A DNA stretch of 64,000 bases from contig JAEWEV010000007.1 in NCBI GenBank assembly GCA_023389155.1, positions 62,001 to 126,000 of the forward strand, read 5' to 3'. A model generated the notes under the pieces. The model ran no database searches, was not told where the DNA came from, and was given only the letters and a program-made list of their open reading frames with translations. This document shows, piece after piece, positions 34,374 to 42,825 of the stretch. Both the position numbers and the translations under genes were made by a program. Positions within the stretch are counted from its first letter, which is position 1. Each line of letters starts with the position of its first letter. The DNA is from Pseudomonadota bacterium. GTDB taxonomy: Bacteria > Pseudomonadota > Gammaproteobacteria > Burkholderiales > Burkholderiaceae_B.

Positions 34374-34408
34374 ATGCCGCTCCCGGAAGTTTGGGTGCGG
34401 CATTCTTT
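34374..34408 (+). terminator. Rho-independent terminator after the AI-2E family gene
   Basis: Stem ATGCCGC (34374-34380) with GCGGCAT (34397-34403), plus inner CCC/GGG pairs, followed by TCTTTG. It separates the permease gene from the YdcH-like gene. Confidence 0.7.
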
Positions 34409-34419
34409 GTCTGTATAAT
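34391..34419 (+). promoter_or_regulatory. Candidate promoter of the YdcH-like gene
   Basis: A perfect -10 hexamer TATAAT at 34414-34419 with TTGGGT 17 bases upstream as a weak -35. The start codon of the 72-residue protein follows 36 bases later. The -35 element overlaps the end of the preceding terminator. Confidence 0.55.
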
Positions 34420-34454
34420 GAATTCTCCACCCACTACAGACGGAGGCCGTCGTT

Positions 34455-34673
34455 ATGTTCCCTGAATATCGTGATTTAATATCCCGGCTCAAAGAAGAGG
34501 ATGCCAATTTCAAGCGTCTCTTCAATAAACATAATGATCTGGATCAGGAGCTGCAAAACCTGGAGACGCAGGACTTCAGTGAAAAACATACGGAAATCGA
34601 GAAGAAGAAAAAGGAAAAACTGCAACTGAAAGACCAGCTGTACAACATGCTAAAGGAACGAGCAGCCACCTGA
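34455..34673 (+). CDS. YdcH family (DUF465) protein
   Basis: A 72-residue, highly charged, all-helical protein: MFPEYRDLISRLKEEDANFK, LFNKHNDLDQELQNLE, then a Lys/Glu-rich coiled coil ending in LKDQLYNMLKERA. This is the DUF465/YdcH pattern of unknown function. GGAGG seven or eight bases before the ATG is a strong ribosome-binding site. It has its own promoter and terminator, so it is a single-gene unit. Confidence 0.88.
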   Translation: MFPEYRDLISRLKEEDANFKRLFNKHNDLDQELQNLETQDFSEKHTEIEKKKKEKLQLKDQLYNMLKERAAT

Positions 34674-34685
34674 CAAACGGCGATC

Positions 34686-34713
34686 AAAAACGGGGCATTG
34701 CAGCCCCGTTTTT
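34686..34713 (+). terminator. Rho-independent terminator after the YdcH-like gene
   Basis: A perfect 11-bp stem, AAAAACGGGGC (34686-34696) with GCCCCGTTTTT (34703-34713), loop ATTGCA. The symmetric A/T flanks make it bidirectional. Confidence 0.93.
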
Positions 34714-35155
34714 CAATTGCACCGATCCGTTGCAGGGATTCTGAGCCGGTATATAAGACCGTGTAAACCATCAATGTTCACACATTCAAAATGACTCCGC
34801 GTCTGTGCCGTGAATTCAACGTCAAGTGTCTGGGCCTGCGCATGAACGCATCGCTTTTGTTATCCACGCTAAGCGGTTGCCCCATGAAAATCTTCACGTG
34901 AGAAATAGAATATTCTTGAGAATCAATGCGCTTTTTTTGCCTGTTTTATTCACAGGCATATTATCAATGGCCGTCTGCTTTGATGTATTGGTCTGTGCCG
35001 CCGAATACGGGATAGAGCCGGAGATGGCTGGGTAAATATTGGGAAGATCGCCTGAAAATATTTGATATTTGGCAATTAATGGATTTAGAGTGTATCCGAG
35101 AACCTGTTGATTTTGATGATTATTGATTCTATATAATCAACTGATTGAAAAGCTT
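34714..35155. other. Intergenic stretch without a supported gene
   Basis: A GTG-initiated frame at 34826-35035 has a hydrophobic middle but no ribosome-binding site or family resemblance, so I do not call it. An inverted pair TTGAT/ATCAA with an 8-base gap (35123-35140) just beyond the tRNA could form a weak hairpin ending the tRNA transcript. Confidence 0.5.
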
Positions 35156-35240
35156 TGGTGCCCAAGGGGGGACTCGAACCCCCACACCCGAAGGCACATG
35201 GACCTGAACCATGCGCGTCTACCAATTCCGCCACCTGGGC
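35156..35240 (-). tRNA. tRNA-Leu (anticodon CAG)
   Basis: Read leftward, the 85-base gene begins GCCCAGGTGGCGGAATTGG and ends in CCCTTGGGC, A and an encoded CCA. The acceptor stem pairs GCCCAGG with CCTTGGGC-type bases, the D-loop has the class II TTGGTAGACGC, and the anticodon stem-loop is CATGG-TTCAGGT-CCATG with anticodon CAG. The TTCGAGT T-loop is standard, and the GCCTTCGGGT variable arm marks a class II (Leu) tRNA. It decodes CUG. Confidence 0.97.
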
Positions 35241-35573
35241 ATAAACAGAAAACGTGGTGTTTACTGTTTAAGAGCTAAGACAAGGATTATATATAGTTCT
35301 CGTGAAGTTTGCCAGTAGGCTTCTCTTTTTTTTCATAAATCGGATAAAAATATTTTCATACGTTGTAAAAACGCTTCAGTTTCCACATGCAGAAGCTACC
35401 TTCATACCGCCGGCATCGCTGTCCTGCACTTGAAGCGGTCTGTATCCGGACATGCATCAGCGCGCAGCATCGTCACACCGTTCATATGTCATATAATTGA
35501 CAGCTATCCCCTGGGCGGCCGCTCTCTATGGCAACCCTTGTCCATTCATTCTTCCCTTTGTTCGAACTAAATT
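35241..35573. promoter_or_regulatory. Upstream region of tRNA-Leu and of the Bug-family gene
   Basis: Read leftward, TATAAT (35291-35286) lies about 45 bases before the tRNA 5' end and is its likely -10 element, with a weak TGGCAA upstream. The rest carries no gene. The Bug-family gene to the right begins with a poor ribosome-binding site, and its promoter was not located. Confidence 0.5.
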
Positions 35574-36560
35574 ATGTCGCTTTCGAAATCCAGACTGTTC
35601 CTGCAACGTATGATTGCGTTTGCTATTGGTTCTGCTATTGTCCCGTTCGTCTTTGCCGGGGACTTTCCTGAAAAATCCATCCGTCTTTCAGTCGGATATC
35701 CTGCCGGGGGTCTGAGCGATGTGGTAGCCAGGCGGCTGGCTGAAAAAGTGGCAGATACACTCAAGGTGCCTGTGGTTGTTGAGAATCGCCCCGGCGCGGG
35801 TGGCACCATCAATATTGCAGAGGTAGCACGGGCGCGACCCGATGGTTATACGCTGGCATTTTCGGCAACAAGTCCGCTGACCCTGACCCCCTATTTCTCC
35901 AAAGTCACTTACTCTCCCGAGAAAGCGGTGACTCCTGTCATCGGCGTGATGTATTCCCCTGTGGTACTGCTGGGCACGCATAGCCTGAGTGCAACAGACT
36001 TCAAAGGCTTTATCGACACCGCCAAAGCGTCGCCTGGCAAAGTTCGCTGGGCCACTTCAGGGATGGGTACGATCGGCCATATCATGTTCGGGCAGATCTC
36101 CCATGACGCAGAACTGGATATGACCCTGGTGCCATACAAAGGCGGCAGCCAGCAGATGAATGATGCGCTGGGCGGTCAGTTCGAAGTTTTCTCCACAAAC
36201 GTCTCTGCTACGCTCATTGAAAACATCAAGGCCGGCAAATTACATGCGCTCGCTGTCGGTGCGGATCAACGACTGCAAGGCTTGCCCAATGTGCCTACCT
36301 TCGCAGAACTGCAGCAGCCGCGCGCCAATCTGAAATCCAACTTTGGTATTTTTGCACCGGGTGGCACACCCGCCTCGGTCATTGAGGTATTGAACAAGGC
36401 TTTCGATGCCGCGCTGCAAGACAAAGACATCGCCGAAAACCTCAGACAATCCGGAAACATCCCCAGCGGCGGCCCCGCCGATGCTTTCGGGAAAATAGTG
36501 AAAGAGGAGTCTCGTAACAATCAGGCCATTATTGAACAAGCCGGGCTGGCCATAAAATAA
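35574..36560 (+). CDS. Bug family (TctC-type) periplasmic solute-binding protein
   Basis: 328 residues with a cleavable signal peptide (cut predicted after VPFVFA, residue 28). The mature part shows family marks: GDFPEKSIRLSVGYPAGGLSDVVARRLA, VVVENRPGAGGTI, ARARPDGYTLAF, VPYKGGSQQMNDALGGQ. Bug proteins bind carboxylates, amino acids or similar ligands. Some serve tripartite tricarboxylate transporters and many are orphans. No tctAB-like membrane genes adjoin this copy, so it is an orphan with unknown ligand. Large Bug families are typical of Alcaligenaceae. Confidence 0.93.
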   Translation: MSLSKSRLFLQRMIAFAIGSAIVPFVFAGDFPEKSIRLSVGYPAGGLSDVVARRLAEKVADTLKVPVVVENRPGAGGTINIAEVARARPDGYTLAFSATSPLTLTPYFSKVTYSPEKAVTPVIGVMYSPVVLLGTHSLSATDFKGFIDTAKASPGKVRWATSGMGTIGHIMFGQISHDAELDMTLVPYKGGSQQMNDALGGQFEVFSTNVSATLIENIKAGKLHALAVGADQRLQGLPNVPTFAELQQPRANLKSNFGIFAPGGTPASVIEVLNKAFDAALQDKDIAENLRQSGNIPSGGPADAFGKIVKEESRNNQAIIEQAGLAIK

Positions 36561-36614
36561 GGGCGATCTGTTTGCCTATAAAACAGTCAGGATCTCTGCA
36601 TCAGACCTATCGAT

Positions 36615-37244
36615 TTATTTTCCAGCCTGATGCACGAGTGAAAGCAGCCCTGCGGCCAGCGTAAACATGCCGGCAAAGCCGCGATTCAGGACTTTCTGCT
36701 GGCGAGCCGTGTGCATCAGCCGCAGGATTTTTGCGGCTAGCCAGGTGTAGCCGCTCATGACGATGACATCCACGATTGTCATCGTTACTCCCATCATCAC
36801 GTATTGCTGTGCCAGCGGTTCGCGCGGGTCTATAAACTGGGGCAAAACAGCAAGTAAAAAAACCATGGCTTTCGGATTGCTCATGTTCACAAGAAATCCG
36901 CGCAATACCAGCCGATGCGGCGATATCGTTGCGGCACCCCTTTCCACCTGAATAAGCCTGAGTGGGGCACGCCATTGCTGCCACGCGAGATACAGAAGGT
37001 AGCAGACGCCAAACCACTTGATGAATGAAAACGCCCAGCTGGTAGTGGTGAGCAGCACGCCAACACCGGCCGCCACAATTGTGATTTGAACGGCCAGTGC
37101 GAGCTGCAACCCCAGAATATTCCATAAACCCTGACGCAGCCCATGATTCAGGCCTGTAGACATGGATGCGATCGCTCCCGCACCTGGCGAGATGCTGATA
37201 ATCCAGCACGCCAGAAAAAATGCAGACCACAATTGCCATGACAT
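36615..37244 (-). CDS. LysE/RhtB family amino-acid exporter
   Basis: A 209-residue inner-membrane protein with six predicted helices. The family start is visible (WQLWSAFFLACWIISISPGA, equivalent to the SPGP motif, here SPGAGA), then NHGLRQGLWNILGLQLALAV and FVNMSNPKAMVFLLAVLPQFI with the conserved NPK. Members export Lys, Thr, homoserine or other neutral amino acids; the substrate here is not readable. A longer frame in another phase on the same strand is rejected. Confidence 0.9.
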   Translation of the reverse strand: MSWQLWSAFFLACWIISISPGAGAIASMSTGLNHGLRQGLWNILGLQLALAVQITIVAAGVGVLLTTTSWAFSFIKWFGVCYLLYLAWQQWRAPLRLIQVERGAATISPHRLVLRGFLVNMSNPKAMVFLLAVLPQFIDPREPLAQQYVMMGVTMTIVDVIVMSGYTWLAAKILRLMHTARQQKVLNRGFAGMFTLAAGLLSLVHQAGK

Positions 37245-37727
37245 AACTTAGTACCTTAAAAAACAAAATTGCCGCGCTGCGGCCGCCACGACCGCCCGAA
37301 TTTGACGGGAGATCTAATATTGACTCAGCGCTCGGGAACAACAGGAGTGGGAGGAAACCGGCGAAAAGACAAGAAAACACACTTTCACCGCGAAGGAAGA
37401 ATAATTATAAGTCAAATTCTTACGCGTTTACTGGACCACAGGATATCTGTTCGCACGGCCGCCACCTGAAAACGATGACTTTTCACCATTGTCGTGACAG
37501 ACAAACGTGACATTGCCGCCTACTGTCCGGCAGAACCCGATCAGCCCCCAATTACCAACACCCTTTTGCGGGCATAAGACCGCGCGAGCCGTCATCGTGG
37601 TCCGGCCGAACATCATCTGCCGTTTTTGACATTAATTGAAGGTTGCATATCACAAAAGGCATCAAACTCCCGGTAACTAAATTACACTTAGCATTACAGG
37701 AAAATTTCAGCATATTCAGGAGAAATC
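37245..37727. other. Intergenic stretch with a lexA-like relic
   Basis: The LysE-type promoter and the promoter of the ABC importer should lie here. The only recognisable content is the relic at 37465-37517 and a strong CAGGAG ribosome-binding site just before the importer's first gene. No intact frame is credible. Confidence 0.6.
37465..37517 (+). pseudogene. Frameshifted fragment resembling the end of lexA
   Basis: These 53 bases align to lexA 31163-31216 with 43 of 54 positions identical and one single-base gap. Before the gap nearly all differences are at third codon positions and silent: both encode Pro-Glu-Asn-Asp-Asp-Phe-Ser. After the gap, in the shifted frame, Ile-Val-Val-Thr-Asp is identical. 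This silent-change pattern indicates descent from a LexA-family gene that was under selection before it broke. No start, HTH or other peptidase part remains. The flanks lose similarity. Confidence 0.6.
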
Positions 37728-38948
37728 ATGCAAAAAGGTACCCGCAAAGGCTTGCTGGCTGCCATCACAAGTGTCGTGGCGTGTCTGACGTTTAACCCTG
37801 CGGCCATCGCCCAGGAAACGGATGAGATCCGCATAGGAGAAATTAATAGCTACAAGATATTTCCCGCATTTCTAGAACCCTACAAGAATGGCATGGTACT
37901 GGCTGCGGAACAGGCTAACGAGAATGGCGGCATCAACGGGCGCAAGCTGCGCATCATCACGCGCGACGATGCGGGCAATCAGGGCAATGCCATCAAGGAA
38001 GCCCAGGCGCTTATCAGCCGTGACAAGGTGCATGCCCTGACCGGCGGATTTCTGTCCAATATCGGACTAGCGCTGGCTGATTTTGCTGCTCATAAAAAGG
38101 TTTTCTACCTGGCCAGTGAGCCACTGACAGACAAACTGGTGTGGGCAGACGGCAATGATTACACCTACCGTCTTCGTGCTTCCACTTATATGCAGGTGGC
38201 CATGCTGGTTCCCGAAGCGGTCAAGTTGCAGAAGAAACGCTGGGCGCTGGTTTATCCCAATTACGAATACGGTCAGTCGGCAGTTGAAACGTTCAAAACC
38301 CTGATGAAGCAGGCTCAGCCCGATGTTGAATTTGTTGCCGACCAGGCGACACCGCTGAACAAGGTTGATGCAGGCAGTGTCATCCAGGCGCTGGGCGATG
38401 CAAAACCGGATGCCATTTTCAATGTGCTTTTTGGCCCCGATATTACCAAGTTTGTTCGTGCCGGCACCACCCGCAAATTCTTCGACAACATGCCCGTTGT
38501 GAGTCTGTTGACAGGCGAACCGGAGTATCTGGATACCCTTGGCGCTGACACTCCCAAAGGCTGGATCGTGACGGGCTACCCATGGCAGTCCATCGATACA
38601 CCAGAGCACAAGGAGTTTCTGGACGCGTACCAGAAGCGATTCAATGATTACCCTCGCCTGGGTTCCATTGTCGGCTACATGGCCATCAAATCGCTTGCAG
38701 AAGGATTCCGAAAGGCAGGCACGACAGACGTCGACGCACTGACCAAAGCCTTCTCGGGACTTGAAGTGGTCTCACCTTTCGGTCAGATTTCCTACCGGCC
38801 TCAGGATCATCAGTCCACGCTGGGCGCCTATGTTGGCAAACTCGACATCAAGGATGGGCGCGGCATTATGACAGACATCAAGTATGTTGATGGCGCCACC
38901 GTACAACCCGACGACGCACAGGTCAGCAAGATGCGTCCGGCAAAATAA
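37728..38948 (+). CDS. ABC transporter substrate-binding protein, branched-chain-amino-acid type
   Basis: A 406-residue periplasmic protein of the type I (LivJ-like, Peripla_BP_6) fold. The signal peptide probably ends at AAIA-QE (residue 27). The mature start EIRIGEINSYKIFPAFLEPYKNGMVLAAEQ, NGGINGRKLRIITRDDAGNQGNAIKEAQALI and LTGGFLSNIGLALADFA are characteristic. The ligand may be an amino acid, amide or urea-type compound. It is the first gene of a four-gene importer, with a strong CAGGAG site before the ATG. Confidence 0.92.
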   Translation: MQKGTRKGLLAAITSVVACLTFNPAAIAQETDEIRIGEINSYKIFPAFLEPYKNGMVLAAEQANENGGINGRKLRIITRDDAGNQGNAIKEAQALISRDKVHALTGGFLSNIGLALADFAAHKKVFYLASEPLTDKLVWADGNDYTYRLRASTYMQVAMLVPEAVKLQKKRWALVYPNYEYGQSAVETFKTLMKQAQPDVEFVADQATPLNKVDAGSVIQALGDAKPDAIFNVLFGPDITKFVRAGTTRKFFDNMPVVSLLTGEPEYLDTLGADTPKGWIVTGYPWQSIDTPEHKEFLDAYQKRFNDYPRLGSIVGYMAIKSLAEGFRKAGTTDVDALTKAFSGLEVVSPFGQISYRPQDHQSTLGAYVGKLDIKDGRGIMTDIKYVDGATVQPDDAQVSKMRPAK

Positions 38949-39009
38949 ACCATGGAAAGTCCTATGCCGCGACAGATGTTAACTGCATGACAATGCCACA
39001 GGCCAGCTG

Positions 39010-40935
39010 ATGGATTTGACCGGTTTTGCAGTGCAGTTTCTTAACGGCCTGGCAGGTACCTCGTCCCTGTTCATGGTAGCTTGCGGACTCTCCCTGATTT
39101 TTGGGGTGAGCCGCATCGTTAATTTTGCCCATGGCTCGCTTTACATGTTCGGTCTGTACTTTGCGTACAGCCTGGTAATGCGCCACCTGCCAGAGGGCAC
39201 CTTCAGCTTTTGGGGCGGGCTGCTTCTTGCGGCCCTGCTGGTTGGGCTGCTGGGCGCCGTCATCGAATTGCTTGTGCTCCGGCGCATTTATCATGCACCG
39301 GAATTATTCCAGCTGCTGGCCACTTTCGCCCTGGTTCTGATTCTTAGCGATCTGGCATTGTGGTTTTGGGGTCCTGAAGACTTGCTGGGTCGACAGGCGC
39401 CAGGCCTGGCCGGCTCTGTTCCCATTTTGGGCAGACAGTTTCCCACGTACAATCTGCTGCTGATTCTCGTCGGTCCCACAGTGCTGGGTTTGCTCTGGCT
39501 ACTGCTCAACCGTACCCGATGGGGTACGCTGATTCGAGCGGCGACACAGGACAGACAAATGCTGGAAGCACTTGGCATAAACCAGAGCTGGCTGTTTACC
39601 GGCGTATTCGCGCTGGGTGCTTTTCTCGCTGGCCTGGGTGGTGCTCTGCAACTGCCAATAGAGCCAGCCAATCTGAATCTGGATCTGCTGACGATCGGCG
39701 ATGCATTCGCCGTGGTCGTTATTGGCGGAATGGGATCAATACCCGGCGCTTTCGTTGCCGCGTTCATTATCGCGCAGGTCAAAGCGCTCTGCATCGGACT
39801 GGGAACCGTCCATTTTGCCGGTATTGCTATCGCCTTCCCGCAATTGACGCTTGTGGTGGAGTTTCTGATCATGGCGGTCGTTCTTGTCTTTAAACCCTGG
39901 GGACTTTTCGGCGCACAAACAGGCGCACCACGTAATACGGGCGCCCCGGAAGCGCCTTATCAGCCGGCCGGCACGATGCTGAAAGTCATCGGACTTGCAG
40001 TGCTCGCGTTATTACTGTGCATACCGCTAGCAGCAGACACCTACCCCTACCTACCCGTGCTGATGCAGGATATGATGATTGCAATACTGTTTGCCGCCAG
40101 TCTGCATTTCATTATGGGCCCGGGTGGCATGCACTCTTTCGGCCATGCTGCTTACTATGGTGTAGGCGCCTATGCGGCTGCACTACTGTTGCAGCGATAC
40201 GCATTGCCTATGTCCGCAGCCATAGCGCTGGCGCCCTTCATTGCCGCTATCGCTGCCGTGATTTACGGATGGTTCTGCGTGCGCCTGTCAGGTATTTACC
40301 TGGCCATGCTCACGCTCGCCTTTGCACAGATCACCTGGTCTGTCGCGTATCAGTGGAATGATGTGACTGGTGGGTCAAATGGATTGATCGGCATTTGGCC
40401 TTCTGCGTGGCTCGAGGATCCGACACACTTCTATTACTTTACGCTGGCAGTGGTGTTGACGGGCGTACTGATACTGCGCTGGCTGCTTTTCTCTCCGCTT
40501 GGATATGCCCTCAGGGCGAGCCGAGACTCGCTGCAGCGCAGTGACGCTATCGGTATCGACGGCAAGCGCGTCCAATGGATAGCATTTGTGATAGCCGGTT
40601 TTTTCGCAGGCCTGGCAGGCGCACTTTTCGTGTTCTCCAAAGGTAGTATTTCTCCCGAGGAACTGTATGTCAGCAAGTCCATCGACGGCCTGGTGATGGT
40701 ACTGCTGGGTGGCATCCAGTCTATTACGGGTCCGCTGACCGGCGCGGCGTTCTATGTCGTTCTGCACGATTACATTACCGGCATTACCGAATACTGGAAA
40801 GGCCTTTTCGGCGTCATTATTCTGCTTCTGGTGCTGTTATTTCCTCAGGGTCTTGGTGGAATGGGCAAGCATCTGCAGCGCTGGTTGGGACGATCACGGC
40901 GCGAGGATGCTGATCCGGCAGGGAGTGCGTCATGA
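39010..40935 (+). CDS. Fused LivH-LivM permease of a branched-chain-amino-acid-type ABC transporter
   Basis: A 641-residue protein joining two permeases that are usually separate. Residues 1-300 are LivH-like (FLNGLAGTSSLFMVACGLSL, IFGVSRIVNFAHGSLYMFG, ALGINQSWLFTGVFALGAFLAGLGGAL, VVVIGGMGSIPGAFVAAF). After a short linker (about 305-325), residues 330-625 are LivM-like (MGPGGMHSFGHAAYYGVGAYAAAL, RLSGIYLAMLTLAFAQI, VLLGGIQSITGPLTGAAFY). One polypeptide therefore supplies the whole membrane channel. Its stop overlaps the next gene's ATG (ATGA). Confidence 0.93.
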   Translation: MDLTGFAVQFLNGLAGTSSLFMVACGLSLIFGVSRIVNFAHGSLYMFGLYFAYSLVMRHLPEGTFSFWGGLLLAALLVGLLGAVIELLVLRRIYHAPELFQLLATFALVLILSDLALWFWGPEDLLGRQAPGLAGSVPILGRQFPTYNLLLILVGPTVLGLLWLLLNRTRWGTLIRAATQDRQMLEALGINQSWLFTGVFALGAFLAGLGGALQLPIEPANLNLDLLTIGDAFAVVVIGGMGSIPGAFVAAFIIAQVKALCIGLGTVHFAGIAIAFPQLTLVVEFLIMAVVLVFKPWGLFGAQTGAPRNTGAPEAPYQPAGTMLKVIGLAVLALLLCIPLAADTYPYLPVLMQDMMIAILFAASLHFIMGPGGMHSFGHAAYYGVGAYAAALLLQRYALPMSAAIALAPFIAAIAAVIYGWFCVRLSGIYLAMLTLAFAQITWSVAYQWNDVTGGSNGLIGIWPSAWLEDPTHFYYFTLAVVLTGVLILRWLLFSPLGYALRASRDSLQRSDAIGIDGKRVQWIAFVIAGFFAGLAGALFVFSKGSISPEELYVSKSIDGLVMVLLGGIQSITGPLTGAAFYVVLHDYITGITEYWKGLFGVIILLLVLLFPQGLGGMGKHLQRWLGRSRREDADPAGSAS

Positions 40936-41750
40936 CATTACTGGAAGTGCGTAATCTGAGTCGCAACTACGGGGAATTTATCGCCGTTGACGATATCAGT
41001 TTCAAGCTGCAGGCTGGCGAACTGCTTGCCCTGATAGGGCCCAACGGCGCCGGCAAGTCCACCACTTTCAATATGATTGGCGGCCAACTGGCGGTAACCC
41101 GCGGCAGCATTCTGCTGGAAGGCAAATCCATCGTAAATCAACCCCCGCGACGGATATGGAAACAGGGTGTGGGTCGAACGTTTCAGATCGCAGAGACATT
41201 TCATTCCTTCACAGTAGCGCAAAATATCCAGAATGCTCTGCTCTCCTTTCATGGCCGCACATTCTCGGTATGGCATGCCGCCGACAAACTATACCTGGAC
41301 GAGGCCCATGCCTTACTTGAACAAGTCGGCATGCTGTCGCAGGCGGACCGACACTGTTCGCAGCTGGCATACGGTGATGTCAAGCGTGTTGAACTGGCCA
41401 TGGCGTTGGCCAGTCAACCAAGATTGCTATTGATGGACGAACCCACAGCCGGGATGGGGCCTGAGGAACGACAGGACCTGATGTCACTGACAAGGGACAT
41501 TGCACGCGCGCGCAACACAGGGGTTCTCTTTACCGAACACAGTATGGATGTGGTTTTCGGATTTGCCGACAGAATTCTGGTGCTTGCCCGCGGAAAACTC
41601 ATCGCGCAGGGTACGCCGGATGAGGTCCGCGACAACCCCGAAGTGAAGCAGGTGTATTTAGGTACCGGACTGTCAGCGCATGTCGCTCCCACGATACATG
41701 CGACCGATGACACCGCTGCAACTGAAGGGCTGATTGGAGAACGTTCATAA
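40932..41750 (+). CDS. livG: ABC transporter ATP-binding protein, LivG type
   Basis: 272 residues with Walker A GPNGAGKSTTFNMIGG near residue 37, a Q-loop GVGRTFQIAETF typical of LivG, a signature region SQLAYGDVKRVELAMALA (LAYGDVKR in place of LSGGQ, a frequent LivG variant) and Walker B LLLMDEPTAGMGPEE. The long insertion between Walker A and the signature is usual for LivG. It overlaps the genes on both sides by 1-4 bases, so it is translationally coupled in the importer operon. Confidence 0.93.
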   Translation: MTLLEVRNLSRNYGEFIAVDDISFKLQAGELLALIGPNGAGKSTTFNMIGGQLAVTRGSILLEGKSIVNQPPRRIWKQGVGRTFQIAETFHSFTVAQNIQNALLSFHGRTFSVWHAADKLYLDEAHALLEQVGMLSQADRHCSQLAYGDVKRVELAMALASQPRLLLMDEPTAGMGPEERQDLMSLTRDIARARNTGVLFTEHSMDVVFGFADRILVLARGKLIAQGTPDEVRDNPEVKQVYLGTGLSAHVAPTIHATDDTAATEGLIGERS

Positions 41751-42505
41751 TGCGCTCTGGGATTCCTGACGGCAACCAACACGACAATGTCCTGCTGCGG
41801 ATACGCGGAATGAATGCCTGGTATGGTGCCGCCCATATTCTGTATGACATTGATCTGACTGTGGCACAAGGCGAAGTTGTGGCACTGATGGGACGCAACG
41901 GGGCCGGCAAATCCACTACGATAGAAAGTATCATGGGATTGGTCAACCACCAAGGATCGATCGAGTTCATGGGACAGGAAATCAGTGACTGGAAGCCTTA
42001 TCGGATCGCTCGCGCCGGTATTGGTTTCGTCCCTGAAGAGCGACGCATTTTTGCCGACCTGAGCGTGATGGAGAATCTGGATACCGGCAGACAGCCTCCG
42101 CGATTCTGGCCTGATGGGCAGGCAGCCGCGCACTGGACGCCCGAATCGATATTCACTCTGTTCCCCAACCTGCAAATCATGCAGACAAGACGCGGCGGGC
42201 AAATGAGCGGCGGTGAACAGCAGATGCTATCGGTCGCCCGCACGCTAATGGGCAATCCCTATCTGCTTCTGCTTGATGAACCGTCCGAAGGCGTTGCGCC
42301 AATCGTCGTACAGCAGATGGCCGACATGGTGCTCTCGCTCAAAAAACAGGGGGTCAGCATCCTGTTATCCGAGCAGAATATGGAGTTCGCGCGACGGGTC
42401 AGCGACCGGGCCTACGTACTTGAAAAAGGACAGATCAAGTTTCACGGAAGCATGGAAGCGCTGGCCCGGGACTCGCAGTCCGCTGCCGCCTATCTGGCAG
42501 TGTAA
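41750..42505 (+). CDS. livF: ABC transporter ATP-binding protein, LivF type
   Basis: 251 residues: Walker A MGRNGAGKSTTIESIMG near residue 47, Q-loop GIGFVPEERRIFADLSVMENL typical of LivF, signature MSGGEQQMLSVARTLMGNP, Walker B LLLLDEPSEGVAPIVVQQMAD and an H-loop region. The start ATG overlaps the livG stop (TAATG). It completes the importer: binding protein, fused permease and two different ATPases. Confidence 0.94.
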   Translation: MRSGIPDGNQHDNVLLRIRGMNAWYGAAHILYDIDLTVAQGEVVALMGRNGAGKSTTIESIMGLVNHQGSIEFMGQEISDWKPYRIARAGIGFVPEERRIFADLSVMENLDTGRQPPRFWPDGQAAAHWTPESIFTLFPNLQIMQTRRGGQMSGGEQQMLSVARTLMGNPYLLLLDEPSEGVAPIVVQQMADMVLSLKKQGVSILLSEQNMEFARRVSDRAYVLEKGQIKFHGSMEALARDSQSAAAYLAV

Positions 42506-42825
42506 TCGGTCCCGCCATAACGACAGATCGTCTGCTGGTTTTGCCACAGGATGGGAAACCTGGCGGACGCCCCAACCGGCTGCCGCGACAAAATCTGCAA
42601 GGTTTTCAGGGCGCGAATTTCCCGGAGCACGTAACGATCGCCATCAGGCGCCTGTGCTATAATGTGCCTGTAAGATATATGAATAGGCTGGGGGCCGGGG
42701 AAACGCATCATGCCGTCATTATGCGGCGCTCTCGCTATTCAGAATAATATCGTGTCATTGCGAGCCAGAGACTCGGCCGCCCAGCCCGATAATAAAACTG
42801 CAATTAACCGCCTTCAGGGCATTTT
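42506..42825. promoter_or_regulatory. fnr upstream region with extended -10 promoter
   Basis: No gene is supported in these 320 bases. TGC-TATAAT at 42655-42663 is a perfect extended -10 element, directed rightward toward fnr about 160 bases later. The -35 region is not recognisable. No FNR box (TTGAT-N4-ATCAA) was found here. Confidence 0.55.

Noticed and set aside
34826..35035. GTG-initiated 69-codon frame with a hydrophobic segment
   Set aside because: No ribosome-binding site, no recognisable family, and atypical composition; a chance frame cannot be excluded.
35123..35140. TTGAT and ATCAA half-sites near tRNA-Leu as an FNR box
   Set aside because: The gap is eight bases where FNR needs four, and no oxygen-related gene is nearby.
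36607..37380. Long open frame (257 codons) overlapping the LysE-type gene on the same strand
   Set aside because: It is in another phase, its composition is not protein-like, and the LysE-family frame at 36615-37244 has clear helices and motifs.
42490..42747. Two overlapping short frames upstream of fnr
   Set aside because: They lie on opposite strands over a promoter region, with no ribosome-binding site or family resemblance.
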